Origin: Bacteroides propionicigenes | GTDB taxonomy: Bacteria > Bacteroidota > Bacteroidia > Bacteroidales > Bacteroidaceae | Direction: 5' to 3' | DNA: 64,000 bases | NCBI RefSeq assembly: GCF_018390535.1 | Contig: NZ_JAHBBW010000006.1 | Span: 62,001 to 126,000, forward strand | Part shown: positions 18,352-27,885 of the stretch, one piece after another | How the letters are laid out: every line of letters starts with the position of its first letter | Position numbering within the stretch: position 1 is the stretch's first letter | Translations under genes and position numbers: made by a program | Notes under the pieces: model-generated | What the model saw: the letters and a program-made list of their open reading frames with translations, nothing else | Databases searched by the model: none | Told to the model about the DNA's origin: nothing

Positions 18352-19191
18352 CTATAACTCAATACGCTGTACCGTTACCGCTTCGTTCAGGAAGATGGAT
18401 GCCGATTCGATGAATTTTTCTTCCGCTTCTGTGGTGTAGTAGGCGCATTTACCGCTTTGGGTACACTTGGCATCTATTTCGGGATGGCGGTGGAGATACT
18501 CTTTCAAACTGTCCGCCACTAATTTTCCTTGTGCCACTATGGTGATACCGGCGGGCATATATTGTTGAATCTTAGGCAGCAGTATCGGATAGTGTGTACA
18601 GCCCAATATGGCGGTATCTATCTCAGGGTCTTTGGCAAGGAGTTCGTTTATGTATTTACGAATGAAGTAATCTGTTCCATCGCCTTGCGCTTCGTTGTTC
18701 TCTACAAGTGACACCCATAGAGGGCAGGCTTCTCCGCTTACTTTGATGTCGGGAAAGAGCTTGCGGATTTCCAGCGGATAGGAGTCGGACTTGATGGTGC
18801 CTCCTGTGGCAAGCACTCCCACGTGGCGGCTGCGGGTGATATTGCCGATACATTCTACGGTAGGGCGGATGACACCCAGTACGCGGCGTGCCGGGTCAAG
18901 GTGTGGCAGGTCGTTTATCTGTATGCTGCGCAGTGCTTTGGCGGATGCCGTGTTACAGGCAAGGATTACAAGGTGGCAGCCCATCTCAAACAGCTTGGTG
19001 ACCGCCTGTAATGTGAATTCATAGACAATTTCAAACGAACGTGTTCCGTAAGGCGCACGGGCGTTGTCGCCCAGATAGATATAATCGTATTCAGGTAGGG
19101 CTTCCCGTATCTTACTCAAGATGGTAAGTCCGCCGTATCCGGAATCGAATACACCGATGGGACCGGGAGTGGATGGTAGTTTTTGTTTCAT
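18352..19191 (-). CDS. murI: Glutamate racemase
   Basis: Makes D-glutamate for peptidoglycan from L-glutamate in the cytoplasm, 279 residues. Both catalytic cysteines are visible in their usual motifs: ACNTASA in the N-terminal half and LGCTHYPIL in the C-terminal half. The N-terminal loop reads GVFDSGYGGLT. It is downstream of bamA and the skp genes in the same direction, separated from the nearer skp gene by a 119-bp gap that holds a palindromic element. Confidence 0.95.
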   Translation of the reverse strand: MKQKLPSTPGPIGVFDSGYGGLTILSKIREALPEYDYIYLGDNARAPYGTRSFEIVYEFTLQAVTKLFEMGCHLVILACNTASAKALRSIQINDLPHLDPARRVLGVIRPTVECIGNITRSRHVGVLATGGTIKSDSYPLEIRKLFPDIKVSGEACPLWVSLVENNEAQGDGTDYFIRKYINELLAKDPEIDTAILGCTHYPILLPKIQQYMPAGITIVAQGKLVADSLKEYLHRHPEIDAKCTQSGKCAYYTTEAEEKFIESASIFLNEAVTVQRIEL

Positions 19192-19214
19192 AGGACTGCA
19201 TCATGATAAAAAAA

Positions 19215-19277
19215 CACGAATTACACGAATATTACGGATGAAAAAGTGGATATCCGTATAACCTCGTGTAATTCGTG
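19215..19277. repeat. Nested palindromic element upstream of murI
   Basis: CACGAATTACACGA (19215-19228) is perfectly inverted at 19264-19277, and an inner stem pairs TACGGAT (19233-19239) with ATCCGTA (19252-19258). It would form a long interrupted hairpin in the transcript between the skp gene and murI. Confidence 0.8.
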
Positions 19278-19310
19278 CCCGAAATTTCTATTATCTATCG
19301 GCTCTTGCTA

Positions 19311-19817
19311 TTATTTGATGCCGAGTTGTGTCTTGACTTTAGCTGTTACATCTACACTTTGTGCACCTACATAAGGTATCGGAGTACGGGCCAGGTCGAA
19401 GATATATACAACACCTTCAGCTTTACCTACAGCTTGAATAGCTTCGTCCAGCTTCTTATAGATAGGAGTCATGGCATCTTGCTGTGCTTTTTGCATGGAT
19501 TGGTAAGCTTCCTGTTGGAATTGCTCTTGGCGTTGTGCCATGTCCTGCAATTCTTTCTGACGTCTTTCTGCGATGTTTTTCGGCAGTGAGTCAGCTTGTG
19601 CTAAGAATTCTTGATACTTCTTATTGAACTCTTCCTGAGTGCGTTGCATTTCTGTTTGATACTCTTTAGACATAGCATCCAAGTCGGCCTGAGCTTTTGT
19701 GTATTCCGGCATGGTGACAATGACTTCTTGAGAGTTCATGTGAGCGAATTTAGTTTGCGCCATGGCTCCCAGAGGGAGGGCAAACATAACTACGAGCAGT
19801 GCGATTTTTTTAAGCAT
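19311..19817 (-). CDS. Skp/OmpH family periplasmic chaperone (second copy)
   Basis: Periplasmic chaperone for outer-membrane proteins, 168 residues. It has a signal peptide (cut after about GAMAQ) and a long Gln-, Lys- and Glu-rich coiled coil (about 45-125), which forms the tentacles of Skp trimers. The C-terminal beta strands include VVYIFDLARTPIPYV. It directly follows another Skp and BamA, the receiving insertion machine. Sequence differs enough from its neighbour to be an old duplication. Confidence 0.85.
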   Translation of the reverse strand: MLKKIALLVVMFALPLGAMAQTKFAHMNSQEVIVTMPEYTKAQADLDAMSKEYQTEMQRTQEEFNKKYQEFLAQADSLPKNIAERRQKELQDMAQRQEQFQQEAYQSMQKAQQDAMTPIYKKLDEAIQAVGKAEGVVYIFDLARTPIPYVGAQSVDVTAKVKTQLGIK

Positions 19818-19860
19818 AATGTTTATTATTTATTTGAATGATTATTCGTTGTATAGGGTG

Positions 19861-19868
19861 CAAATGTA
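19861..19868 (-). promoter_or_regulatory. Possible -7 box before the second skp gene
   Basis: Minus-strand TACATTTG lies 44 bp before the ATG at 19817, in the gap between the two skp genes. It fits TAnnTTTG, but I see no -33 partner. Confidence 0.35.
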
Positions 19869-19873
19869 TGAAA

Positions 19874-20389
19874 TTAATTTGAATATCCTAATTTTGTGAG
19901 CACTTCATTACTTATATCGATGCTTGGAGAAGCAAAGATAATGCTTGATGCAGATGCCCGGTCTACTACTGCTGCATAACCTTTCTGTGTGGAAATTTCC
20001 TTTACGGCTTCGTAGATTTCATCTTGGATGGGTTGCATCAGTGCTTCACGCTTTTTGAAAAGTTCGCCTTCCGGACCGAAGTATTTACGGCGTAATTCTG
20101 CCGCGGACTTTTCTTTGGCGACTATCTCTTCTTCTTTCTTGGACTTTTGTGCTTCGGAAAGGGTTTTAACGGACGATTGGTAGCTGTCGTACAAACTCTT
20201 GGCTTCCTTGCCCAGCTTTTCAACTTCGCTTTGCCATTGTTGAGAGGCTTGGTTCAGTTCATCGGTTGCACTCTGGTAAGCCGGGATATTTTTTAAGATA
20301 TATTCCATGTCAATCAGGGCAAACTTCTGTGCATTGGCTGTCATACCTGCGGCAAACAGCAGAAACATGATTAATAAACTCTTTCTCAT
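19874..20389 (-). CDS. Skp/OmpH family periplasmic chaperone (first copy)
   Basis: Outer-membrane protein chaperone of 171 residues with a signal peptide ending TANAQ, then KFALIDMEYILKNIP, the conserved first strand and helix of Skp. A coiled coil spans about 40-115, and a C-terminal strand has YAAVVDRASASSIIFA. It lies 25 bp after bamA, an arrangement that parallels the bamA-skp pair in proteobacteria. Confidence 0.88.
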   Translation of the reverse strand: MRKSLLIMFLLFAAGMTANAQKFALIDMEYILKNIPAYQSATDELNQASQQWQSEVEKLGKEAKSLYDSYQSSVKTLSEAQKSKKEEEIVAKEKSAAELRRKYFGPEGELFKKREALMQPIQDEIYEAVKEISTQKGYAAVVDRASASSIIFASPSIDISNEVLTKLGYSN

Positions 20390-20414
20390 AACGTTCTGGT
20401 TTTAGTTAAACAAA

Positions 20415-23054
20415 TTAGAACTCTTGTCCTAAGATGAAGTGGAACTGGCTGCCGCCGTAGTCACTTCTTCCGAATACTTTGTCGAAACCGTAAGCCCAGT
20501 CAATACCCATCATACCAATCATCGGAAGGAAGATGCGGACACCGACACCGGCAGAACGTTTCAAATCAAACGGGTTGAACTTGTTAACATCTTGCCAAGC
20601 GTTACCGGCTTCAACGAAAGTTAACGCATAAATACTGGTACTTGTTTCCAGCATCAGCGGATATCTTAATTCCAGGCCGAGGCGTGCGTATGCATAGCCT
20701 TCATATCCATAAGGAGTAAGAGAACTGTTTTCATATCCGCGCAGGGCAACGCTTTCGGTTGCATAGCTGGAATATCCTGTCATACCGTCACCACCCACGT
20801 CAAAGGTTTCAAACGGAGATTTCTTGTACTTGTTATAGTGCCCTAACAAACCGAACTCTACGCGTCCCATTAATACCGGAGTACGTTTTACGGTTATGGG
20901 GTCCATCAACGGGATGTATACTTTGGATTTGAATTTCCACTTGTGGTACTCTATCCATTTATGCATTTTGTTCATGTCGTCTTGGTTGCTGGTACTGTAC
21001 TTGCTGTAGTCTGTGCCGTCAAATAAAGAGTAGGGCGGTGTCAACTGTGCCGACAGTGAGAACTCGGAGCCTTGACGCGGATAGATAGGATTGTCGATAG
21101 AGCTACGTGACAAAGTCAGGTTTATACTCAAGTTGTTACATTTACCGTTGGTAACGGGGAAATACTGCCAGTCGCTCAGGATATAGCGCTGATAGGACAA
21201 CTCTGCCGTGAACTGGAAGTAGTCATCCGGCCATTTCAGACGTTTACCGAACATTACTGCCAATCCCCACATTTGGATGGACTTGTCAGGGTCGTAATAG
21301 TTTTCGTAATTGTTGTAGTTACCGTAGTTGTACATACCATAACCGTACATACCGCTGTAATAGCTGTTGTAGTAGCTATTCATGTATGCGTCGTTATAGT
21401 AACGGCTACTGATGTCCGTCTGGCGGGAGTAGAATGCAGATACGGAGAATGCATTCGGACGCTTGCCCCCAAACCACGGGTCGTAGAATGACACACTGTA
21501 TGATTGGTAATATTTGGCATTGGTCTGTCCGCTGATTGTCAATGTCTGTCCGTCACCTTGCGGCAGGATACCGCGATAGTTTTCGCCCGGATGCAGGAGG
21601 TTGGCAACGGAGAAGTTGGTGAATTTCAAACTCAGCTTACCGATGATACCTGTCTGCCCCCAACCGGCGGAGAACTCAACTTGGTCATTTGCTTTGGAGA
21701 TGAGGTCATAACCGATGTCTACCGTACCGTCTTCCGGTTTCGGCTGGATATCCGGTTGGATTTGTTCAGGGTCGAAGTGTCCCATTTGCTGGATTTCACG
21801 CATGGAACGCATCAGGTCTTCACGGCTGAACAATTGTCCCGGACGGGTACGCAACTCGCGACGGACTACATTTTCATACAGGCGGTCGTTACCATTGATG
21901 CTAATCTTGTTGATAGTAGCCTGGCGACCCTCGAAAATGCGCATCTCCAAGTCAATAGAGTCACCTACGATGTTTACTTCCACGGGGTCAAGTGAGTAGA
22001 ACAGGTAACCGTTGTTGTAATAGAGGTTACCGATTGCGTCTTCATCTGTGCTGGTACGTTCTTCCAATAACTTCTGATTGTAAACGTCACCTTTCTTCAT
22101 ACGTAGCAGGAAGTTCAACTGTTCGGAAGGATAGAGAGTGTTACCAACCCACGTCACATTACGCAAGTAGTACTTTTGGCCTTCTTCAATTTCCATTGAG
22201 ATATCTACCGTACGTTCGTCATAAGGCTTGATGCTGTCCGTTACAATGATGGCATCACGATAACCCAATTCATTATATTTGTCGATAATCAGTTGCTTGT
22301 CGGCTTCATAGTTCTCTTCTACGAATTTCTTGGTACGGAAAAGGTTGAGGAGCTTGCCTTTTTCGTTCGTCTTCTTCATCACACGTTTAAGTTTCTTGGT
22401 GGTGATGGCTTGGTTACCGGTAATGGTAATCTTGTGTACTTTTACTTTCTCCTTTTTGTCGATGTTGATGTCAACCAAAACTTGATTGGCATTGTTGGGG
22501 TCGTCTTTCTGAGTAATGATGACATCGGCATTCTTGAAACCTTTGTCGTCAAAGTAACGTTTAATCAGGGTTTTGGCGCGGTCTATCAAGTTGGGAGTAA
22601 CCTGATTGCCTTTTATCAAACCTACTCTAGCCTCCAAGTCCTCACGTTCTGACTTCTTTACGCCATGATAGCGGATGTCGGAAACGCGGGGGCGCATTGT
22701 CAGATGGATTGTAAGCCAAATCTTATCGCCTTCAATCTTGTCTGCAGTAACTTGAACGTCGGAGAACAGGCCGTGACGCCAGTAACGTTTACAAGCTTGC
22801 GTTATTTCATCACCGGGTACGGTAATTGTCTGGCCTTTTGATAATCCGGATAAACCGATGATTACATAATCTTCATAATTCTTGGCTCCTACCACTTTTA
22901 TATCTGCAATTTCATACTTTTTGGGCGTTCCCGAATAAAGAATAACCGGTTTTTCGGCTTCATCGGTGTTGCTTGTGTCCTGTGCCGCGCTGGTCAGTAC
23001 ACAGCTAAAGAGGCAGATAAACGTTACGAGTATGGAGAAAATACGATAGTACAT
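20415..23054 (-). CDS. bamA: Outer membrane assembly factor BamA
   Basis: Central component that folds and inserts outer-membrane beta-barrels. The 879 residues comprise a signal peptide ending TSAAQ (about 25), a linker, five POTRA domains (roughly 45-440) and a C-terminal Omp85 barrel ending in Phe. The barrel has the conserved loop-6 motif as LRGYENSS (RGY in place of RGF) and a Tyr/Asn/Gly-rich extracellular loop (about 555-590). Neighbours skp, skp and uppS support envelope biogenesis. Confidence 0.94.
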   Translation of the reverse strand: MYYRIFSILVTFICLFSCVLTSAAQDTSNTDEAEKPVILYSGTPKKYEIADIKVVGAKNYEDYVIIGLSGLSKGQTITVPGDEITQACKRYWRHGLFSDVQVTADKIEGDKIWLTIHLTMRPRVSDIRYHGVKKSEREDLEARVGLIKGNQVTPNLIDRAKTLIKRYFDDKGFKNADVIITQKDDPNNANQVLVDINIDKKEKVKVHKITITGNQAITTKKLKRVMKKTNEKGKLLNLFRTKKFVEENYEADKQLIIDKYNELGYRDAIIVTDSIKPYDERTVDISMEIEEGQKYYLRNVTWVGNTLYPSEQLNFLLRMKKGDVYNQKLLEERTSTDEDAIGNLYYNNGYLFYSLDPVEVNIVGDSIDLEMRIFEGRQATINKISINGNDRLYENVVRRELRTRPGQLFSREDLMRSMREIQQMGHFDPEQIQPDIQPKPEDGTVDIGYDLISKANDQVEFSAGWGQTGIIGKLSLKFTNFSVANLLHPGENYRGILPQGDGQTLTISGQTNAKYYQSYSVSFYDPWFGGKRPNAFSVSAFYSRQTDISSRYYNDAYMNSYYNSYYSGMYGYGMYNYGNYNNYENYYDPDKSIQMWGLAVMFGKRLKWPDDYFQFTAELSYQRYILSDWQYFPVTNGKCNNLSINLTLSRSSIDNPIYPRQGSEFSLSAQLTPPYSLFDGTDYSKYSTSNQDDMNKMHKWIEYHKWKFKSKVYIPLMDPITVKRTPVLMGRVEFGLLGHYNKYKKSPFETFDVGGDGMTGYSSYATESVALRGYENSSLTPYGYEGYAYARLGLELRYPLMLETSTSIYALTFVEAGNAWQDVNKFNPFDLKRSAGVGVRIFLPMIGMMGIDWAYGFDKVFGRSDYGGSQFHFILGQEF

Positions 23055-23059
23055 CTTTT

Positions 23060-23094
23060 TATTTACTATTTTACAATTTACTATTTACTATTTG
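23060..23094. repeat. TTTACTA tandem repeat upstream of bamA
   Basis: Imperfect tandem copies of TTTACTAT or TTTACAAT fill the 51-bp gap between uppS and bamA. They leave the bamA translation start in very AT-rich, unstructured sequence. Confidence 0.6.
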
Positions 23095-23105
23095 TGTCTG
23101 TCCGG

Positions 23106-23840
23106 TCAGCTGATTTGTTCACTGGTTTTTCCGAACCTGCGCTCACGCTGCTGGTAGTCATATATGGCTTTGTGAAGTTCCTCTTCACGAAAGTCGGGCC
23201 AATAGGTGTCGCAAAAATAAAGTTCCGAATAAGCACATTGCCACAGTAGGTAATTGCTTAGACGGATTTCACCGCCCGTACGAATCAATAAATCCGGGTC
23301 GGGCATAAAGTTGGTAGCAAGATGCCGGGACAACAGGCAGCTGTCAATCTCTTCGGGATTTAGTTCGCCTTTTTGCACTAAAGTCGCAATCCGGCGGGCG
23401 GCTTCCGTTATCTCCCAACGGGATGAGTAGCTTATAGCCAGCACCAAAGCCATGCCCGTATTGTTGGCAGTATGTGCTACGCAGGTTTCCAAGCGCTCCC
23501 GTACGTTGGCGGGTAACTTGGCTAAGTCCCCGATAATCCGGAAACTGATGTTGTTCTTCATGAATGTTTCTTCTTCGATAGAGTCGAAAAGGAGTGCCAT
23601 TAATGCGGCGACTTCATTGGAAGGACGGTTCCAGTTTTCGGTGGAGAACGTATATAAAGTCAGATATTTGATGCCTAAATTAGACGCTTCTTCTGCAATG
23701 ATGTGCACAGTCTCGGCACCGGCTTGATGACCGTAACTGCGTTCTTGTCCGCGCAGCTTAGCCCAACGTCCGTTGCCGTCCATGATAATTGCCACGTGTT
23801 GTGGAATTCGGCTTAAATCAAGTTTTTCTGTATTTAGCAT
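23106..23840 (-). CDS. uppS: Undecaprenyl diphosphate synthase
   Basis: Cis-prenyltransferase that makes the C55 lipid carrier for peptidoglycan and glycan export. The 244-residue length is normal. The diphosphate-binding motif [11 protein letters not shown] is near residue 18, with [13 protein letters not shown] and [20 protein letters not shown] as the other family motifs. It lies immediately upstream of bamA in the same direction. Confidence 0.95.
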   Translation of the reverse strand: MLNTEKLDLSRIPQHVAIIMDGNGRWAKLRGQERSYGHQAGAETVHIIAEEASNLGIKYLTLYTFSTENWNRPSNEVAALMALLFDSIEEETFMKNNISFRIIGDLAKLPANVRERLETCVAHTANNTGMALVLAISYSSRWEITEAARRIATLVQKGELNPEEIDSCLLSRHLATNFMPDPDLLIRTGGEIRLSNYLLWQCAYSELYFCDTYWPDFREEELHKAIYDYQQRERRFGKTSEQIS

Positions 23841-23906
23841 CTTTACTTATACTTACATCTCTTGTCTTTTTTTCTTCTCTTATACCTTATTATATAGGAA
23901 ACGGTT

Positions 23907-25256
23907 CTATTGTATTGCAAACAACAGCTTATTTTGATGTCCGCGCCAAACCTCATTGGCTTTTCCGTCGCCACCGAATATTACCCATATATAAGGAGTG
24001 TTCACAACAATAGAGTAGGGAGCGTTTATGCCTGTTATGTCTTTGCTTAATAAGAATTTGCTTTTTGTCTGACGCCATGATATGCCGTCCGGTGAAGAGT
24101 AGATAACATTGAGTTTGTTGTCTTCTTTACTGCCGAAGATGTAATACTTTTCACCATAGTATGTCACAACGGGATTCTTTAACGCCGGACAGAAAGCTTC
24201 ATACGACGTGTTGTCAAACTCAACCCAATAATTGCCGTTTTCGGACACCCACGGAATGGTTTGCTTTAGTTCGCTGTTGGGAGCGCCTACTACCATTACC
24301 CGTTCTTGGTTGTTATTCTTAAAGTTGGTGAAGTATATGTGTTCGGCAGGGAAGCCTGTGTAGGTATCCGTTCCTCCTGCAATGTTCCATTCGTTGTTGT
24401 TAGAATCCCATTCGGCGGAATAAATTTTGTTTTCGGTAGTGATGATGGTAAGCGTATTGGTGAAGCTTGGTATTACGCTGCGGATATTGCTTATTCCGTT
24501 CCAAGCGGTTGCTGCCCATTGAACCCCATCGCCGGAAGTATAGACATTATTGTCTTCCGTCACGATATAGAGCCGCTCCTTGGCGTTTTCGGCTGTAGAC
24601 GACTCTTGGTATTTAAAGCTGACGAGTGTCGATAATTCGGCATTGGCTGGGAAGTCAATATAGGCTTCGGTTTCCTGCCAACCGTATTCGCCCGGTTTTG
24701 TAGAGGTCTTATAAGCTTTGCTTTGTGTGAATACCCATAAATCGTTATTGAAAAGTACGGCTTTTTGTCCTTGCGCAGAAGGAACTGCAGGAAGAGCCGG
24801 TTCCATAAGATTCCAAACCAAAGAGTCCGGATCTTGTTTGTGCATTCTAATTTTAAGGGTATATTTATTCACGTTAACACCATCCGGCGCATGTACTTTA
24901 AAATTCATCCCCTCATTACTATTGATTGCTCCGGTCAAATCTACCGAGTCGGTATTGACAAATATTGTATCGTCGATTCCCGCAGTAATCCAGCCGCTTA
25001 CAAGAAAAGTATCAATTAATATACGGTCAAGGATTGTATCAGAGCCGACAGGCAATGAATCTTGGTTATAAATTTCCCTCTTTAGTTGGTCTATCGTGAA
25101 TTTATAGTACTTGCCATATATTGTGTCAATGCCAAAAGCGTGTACCGTTGCGTCAGAACTGAGTTCTATTGTATTGTCATCAGAGTCAAGGCACGAACTT
25201 ATTGCGATTGATACAAAAATGAAACTCGCGATTATTGCTAAAAACTTTATTCTCAT
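23907..25256 (-). CDS. DUF6242-like lipoprotein
   Basis: Exported lipoprotein of 449 residues with the lipobox SISSC (about Cys22) and the acidic DSDD after it. The first third is beta-rich, and the rest (about 150-440) has repeated beta-blade-like segments with WVFTQSKAYK, YIVTEDNNVY and YIFGSKEDNK, suggesting a beta-propeller. I recall this as the DUF6242 family of Bacteroidota; its function is unknown. It lies 66 bp upstream of uppS and may be co-transcribed with it. Confidence 0.6.
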   Translation of the reverse strand: MRIKFLAIIASFIFVSIAISSCLDSDDNTIELSSDATVHAFGIDTIYGKYYKFTIDQLKREIYNQDSLPVGSDTILDRILIDTFLVSGWITAGIDDTIFVNTDSVDLTGAINSNEGMNFKVHAPDGVNVNKYTLKIRMHKQDPDSLVWNLMEPALPAVPSAQGQKAVLFNNDLWVFTQSKAYKTSTKPGEYGWQETEAYIDFPANAELSTLVSFKYQESSTAENAKERLYIVTEDNNVYTSGDGVQWAATAWNGISNIRSVIPSFTNTLTIITTENKIYSAEWDSNNNEWNIAGGTDTYTGFPAEHIYFTNFKNNNQERVMVVGAPNSELKQTIPWVSENGNYWVEFDNTSYEAFCPALKNPVVTYYGEKYYIFGSKEDNKLNVIYSSPDGISWRQTKSKFLLSKDITGINAPYSIVVNTPYIWVIFGGDGKANEVWRGHQNKLLFAIQ

Positions 25257-25285
25257 TTTAAAAGATAGTGTTTATTTACAAGTTG

Positions 25286-25293
25286 CAAAAATA
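25286..25293 (-). promoter_or_regulatory. Promoter of the DUF6242-uppS-bamA run
   Basis: Minus-strand TATTTTTG fits TAnnTTTG and lies 30 bp before the DUF6242 ATG. No -33 TTTG is evident at the right distance. Confidence 0.5.
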
Positions 25294-25393
25294 GGAACAT
25301 TTTTTTCTATAAACAGCTTTATCGGCAAGTTTTATATAAAATTATAGATAATATGGCTGTTTTTCTCGATTAAAATGCCCTTGAATAAGGCTG

Positions 25394-26437
25394 TTAGCCT
25401 AATCTTGCAGCGGTGTAATGCCGAAAACTTCGCCCGAAATGCCGCTCGCAGACATAAGGCGTTTCGTGGCTCATTTCGGGTGCCCGGACACCGGAAAACA
25501 ACATCGCGGGACTTTCTTCGATAAATGCTTCATCCCATAACTCTGCATCAATGAAAGATTGTAATAAGATGCTGCCGCCTTCTACTAAAAGCGATTGTAA
25601 TCCTTGTGCATACAAGTAGCCCGTGATTTGTGGCAGTATGTTCTGTTGATAGTCGATAGGGATGTATTCTACATTGGGGCGTGCCGGATGTGGCTTTTCT
25701 GTAAATACAAGCGTACGGACATCGCCGTCAAACAGATGTAACTCAGGAGGGAGCAGCTGTTGTCTGTCCAAAACTATTCGCACAGGAGGCCGCCCCTGCC
25801 AGTTGCGTACGGTCAGGCTGGGGTTGTCCAGTTTGGCAGTGCGTGTACCTACCATAATTGCGCTGTACTCTGCCCGCTTTTTGTGTACAAGCATGGAAGT
25901 CAACGGGCCGGATAGGATGACCGGCTTTCCGCTTTCCCGATGCTTGTCGATGTATTTATCGGCGGATTCAGCCCATTTCAGTGTGATGTACGGGCGGTGC
26001 AGGGAGTGGAATGTGATAAAACGCCGGATTAAATTTCTGCACTCCTCTTCCAAAACTCCTACAATAACTTCCCGCCCTGCGTCTTTCAGCTTTTGAATGC
26101 CACGTCCGGCTACTTTGGCAAAGGGGTCTTGGCAACCGATGACAATGCGGGGAATTTGTTTTTCTATGATAAGGTCGGCGCAAGGCGGTGTCTTGCCATA
26201 ATGGGAGCAAGGTTCCAGACTGACGTAGATTGTGGAGCGTTTCAGCAAAGAAGAGTCTTTTACGGAGCGGATGGCATTGACTTCGGCATGTGCTTCGCCA
26301 CAACGTATATGATACCCTTCGCCGATAATTTTCCCATCACATACGATTACCGCGCCTACCATCGGATTGGGAGCTGTGTTGCATAAACCGTTTTGTGCCA
26401 GTTGAATGCAGCGGCGCATATATTTTTCTTCTTCCAT
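25394..26437 (-). CDS. ribD: Bifunctional riboflavin biosynthesis deaminase/reductase
   Basis: Carries out two early riboflavin steps. The N-terminal deaminase domain (about 1-145) has the zinc site in GEAHAEVNAI and EPCSHYGKTPPC. The C-terminal reductase domain (about 150-347) has TLKWAESADKYI and LLVEGGSILLQSF. At 347 residues it is slightly short of the usual 360-380. It is divergent from prmC, with start codons about 55 bp apart. Confidence 0.93.
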   Translation of the reverse strand: MEEEKYMRRCIQLAQNGLCNTAPNPMVGAVIVCDGKIIGEGYHIRCGEAHAEVNAIRSVKDSSLLKRSTIYVSLEPCSHYGKTPPCADLIIEKQIPRIVIGCQDPFAKVAGRGIQKLKDAGREVIVGVLEEECRNLIRRFITFHSLHRPYITLKWAESADKYIDKHRESGKPVILSGPLTSMLVHKKRAEYSAIMVGTRTAKLDNPSLTVRNWQGRPPVRIVLDRQQLLPPELHLFDGDVRTLVFTEKPHPARPNVEYIPIDYQQNILPQITGYLYAQGLQSLLVEGGSILLQSFIDAELWDEAFIEESPAMLFSGVRAPEMSHETPYVCERHFGRSFRHYTAARLG

Positions 26438-26439
26438 AC

Positions 26440-26471
26440 TTTGTATTACTCTTAAACTTCCACTATTTTTG
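26440..26471 (+). promoter_or_regulatory. prmC promoter, canonical Bacteroidota type
   Basis: TTTG (26440-26443) and TATTTTTG (26464-26471) are separated by 20 bp, a full match to TTTG-N20-TAnnTTTG. Transcription would start near 26478, which rules out the upstream in-frame start codons for prmC. Confidence 0.85.
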
Positions 26472-26492
26472 CAGCTCGAAATGCCGAATGTT

Positions 26493-27329
26493 ATGAATAT
26501 CTCTGTATCTCATATTCGCCGTGCTTTGCAGGAGAGTTACTCTGCACAAGAAGCTGCCAACTTATCCCGCATCGTCTGTTGTGAAATGCTGGGACAGACC
26601 GCGGTTGATTATTATTTGGGCAAAGATATAATTTTATCCCCAAAAGAGATGCAGAATTTAGATAGCATTCTTACCCGTTTGCATAATTTTGAGCCGATAC
26701 AATATATACAAGGTACCGCCCGCTTTTTGGAGCGCACTTATCATGTAGCTCCCGGCGTACTGATTCCCCGGCCTGAAACGGAGGAGTTAGTGGAGGTAAT
26801 GCTAAAGGAAGTCCCGTCCGACGCACGCATTCTTGATATTGGGACGGGAAGCGGGTGTATTGCCGTTTCTCTTTCCAAAGCGTTTCCGGATGCGGAAGTG
26901 GAAGCATGGGATATTTCGGATGAAGCTTTGACTATTGCCCGGCGGAATAATGATATGCTTGGGGGGAATGTCCGTTTTCTCCGGCAAAATATATTGACTT
27001 ATGCACCGGATGGCAAGGAACATTATGACGTGATTGTCAGTAATCCGCCATATGTCACGGAATCGGAGAAACAGGCTATGGAACGCAATGTGTTGGATTG
27101 GGAACCTTTTTCGGCATTGTTTGTTCCGGATAATGATCCGTTGCTTTTTTATCGTCGGATTGCAGAATCGGGCAAGACGATGCTTGTGCCCGGCGGCCGT
27201 CTCTATTTTGAAATCAACCGGGCTTACGGAGAAGCTACGGCGGCCATGCTTCGTGAACAGGGGTATGCCGGCCTGAGGGTTCTAAAAGATATTTCCGGAA
27301 ATGATAGAATTGTAATCGCAGAACGATGA
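26493..27329 (+). CDS. prmC: Peptide chain release factor N5-glutamine methyltransferase
   Basis: Methylates the Gln of the GGQ motif of release factors RF1 and RF2. The 278-residue protein has an N-terminal helical domain and a SAM-binding Rossmann fold with LDIGTGSGCIA; the glutamine-binding motif is VSNPPYV. I chose the ATG at 26493 because the promoter at 26440-26471 predicts a transcript start near 26478; the ATG at 26481 would leave almost no leader. The stop overlaps the recX start as ATGA. Confidence 0.92.
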   Translation: MNISVSHIRRALQESYSAQEAANLSRIVCCEMLGQTAVDYYLGKDIILSPKEMQNLDSILTRLHNFEPIQYIQGTARFLERTYHVAPGVLIPRPETEELVEVMLKEVPSDARILDIGTGSGCIAVSLSKAFPDAEVEAWDISDEALTIARRNNDMLGGNVRFLRQNILTYAPDGKEHYDVIVSNPPYVTESEKQAMERNVLDWEPFSALFVPDNDPLLFYRRIAESGKTMLVPGGRLYFEINRAYGEATAAMLREQGYAGLRVLKDISGNDRIVIAER

Positions 27330-27805
27330 TAGAAATTACAGAAACAGATGCTTTAGGCCGTTTGGCGGCTTATTGTTCCACAGCAGAGCATTGCCGGGCG
27401 GAAGTCACGGAGAAAATGCAGCGCTGGGGTATTCCTTATGATGCCATAGACCGTATAATCCATCGTTTGGAGCAGGAGAAATACATTGACGAAGAGCGCT
27501 TTTGCCGTGCCTTTATCCATGATAAGTACCGCTTTGCCAAATGGGGAAAAATAAAGATAGGTCAGGCGCTTCTGTTAAAGAAAATCCCTCAACGGGTTTT
27601 CTCTCAGTATTTGAATGAGATTGATAAAGATGAATATCTGGCCGTTTTGAATGATTTGTTGGCGGCGAAACGTAAGAGTGTTCATGCGGAGAATGAATTT
27701 GAGCTGAATAACAAATTAGTGCGTTTTGCATTGAGCCGGGGATTCGAAATGAAAGATATTCGTCATTGCATTACGCTTTCTGATGAAAATGACGATTTGG
27801 AGTAA
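27326..27805 (+). CDS. recX: RecX family regulatory protein
   Basis: Modulator of RecA filaments, 159 residues, with three-helix RecX repeats. YIDEERFCRAFIHDKYRFAKWGKIKIGQAL is represented by the DEERF and KWGKIKI cores of the family, and IDRIIHRLEQ precedes them. It overlaps prmC by 4 bp, an arrangement that implies coupling; recA is not in the window. The long gap between the second and third repeats is usual for Bacteroidota RecX. Confidence 0.82.
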   Translation: MIEITETDALGRLAAYCSTAEHCRAEVTEKMQRWGIPYDAIDRIIHRLEQEKYIDEERFCRAFIHDKYRFAKWGKIKIGQALLLKKIPQRVFSQYLNEIDKDEYLAVLNDLLAAKRKSVHAENEFELNNKLVRFALSRGFEMKDIRHCITLSDENDDLE

Positions 27806-27846
27806 AAAATATCCGTATTCTTTTTTTTATTCTCGTTAGCTTTCTG

Positions 27847-27854
27847 TATTTTTG
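27847..27854 (+). promoter_or_regulatory. pyrE -7 box
   Basis: TATTTTTG followed by CAGC, a frequent Bacteroidota promoter form, lies 31 bp before the pyrE ATG. The -33 position is a T-run without a clear TTTG. Confidence 0.55.
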
Positions 27855-27885
27855 CAGCATATTTATCATAATAGTTAGTTTAGCT

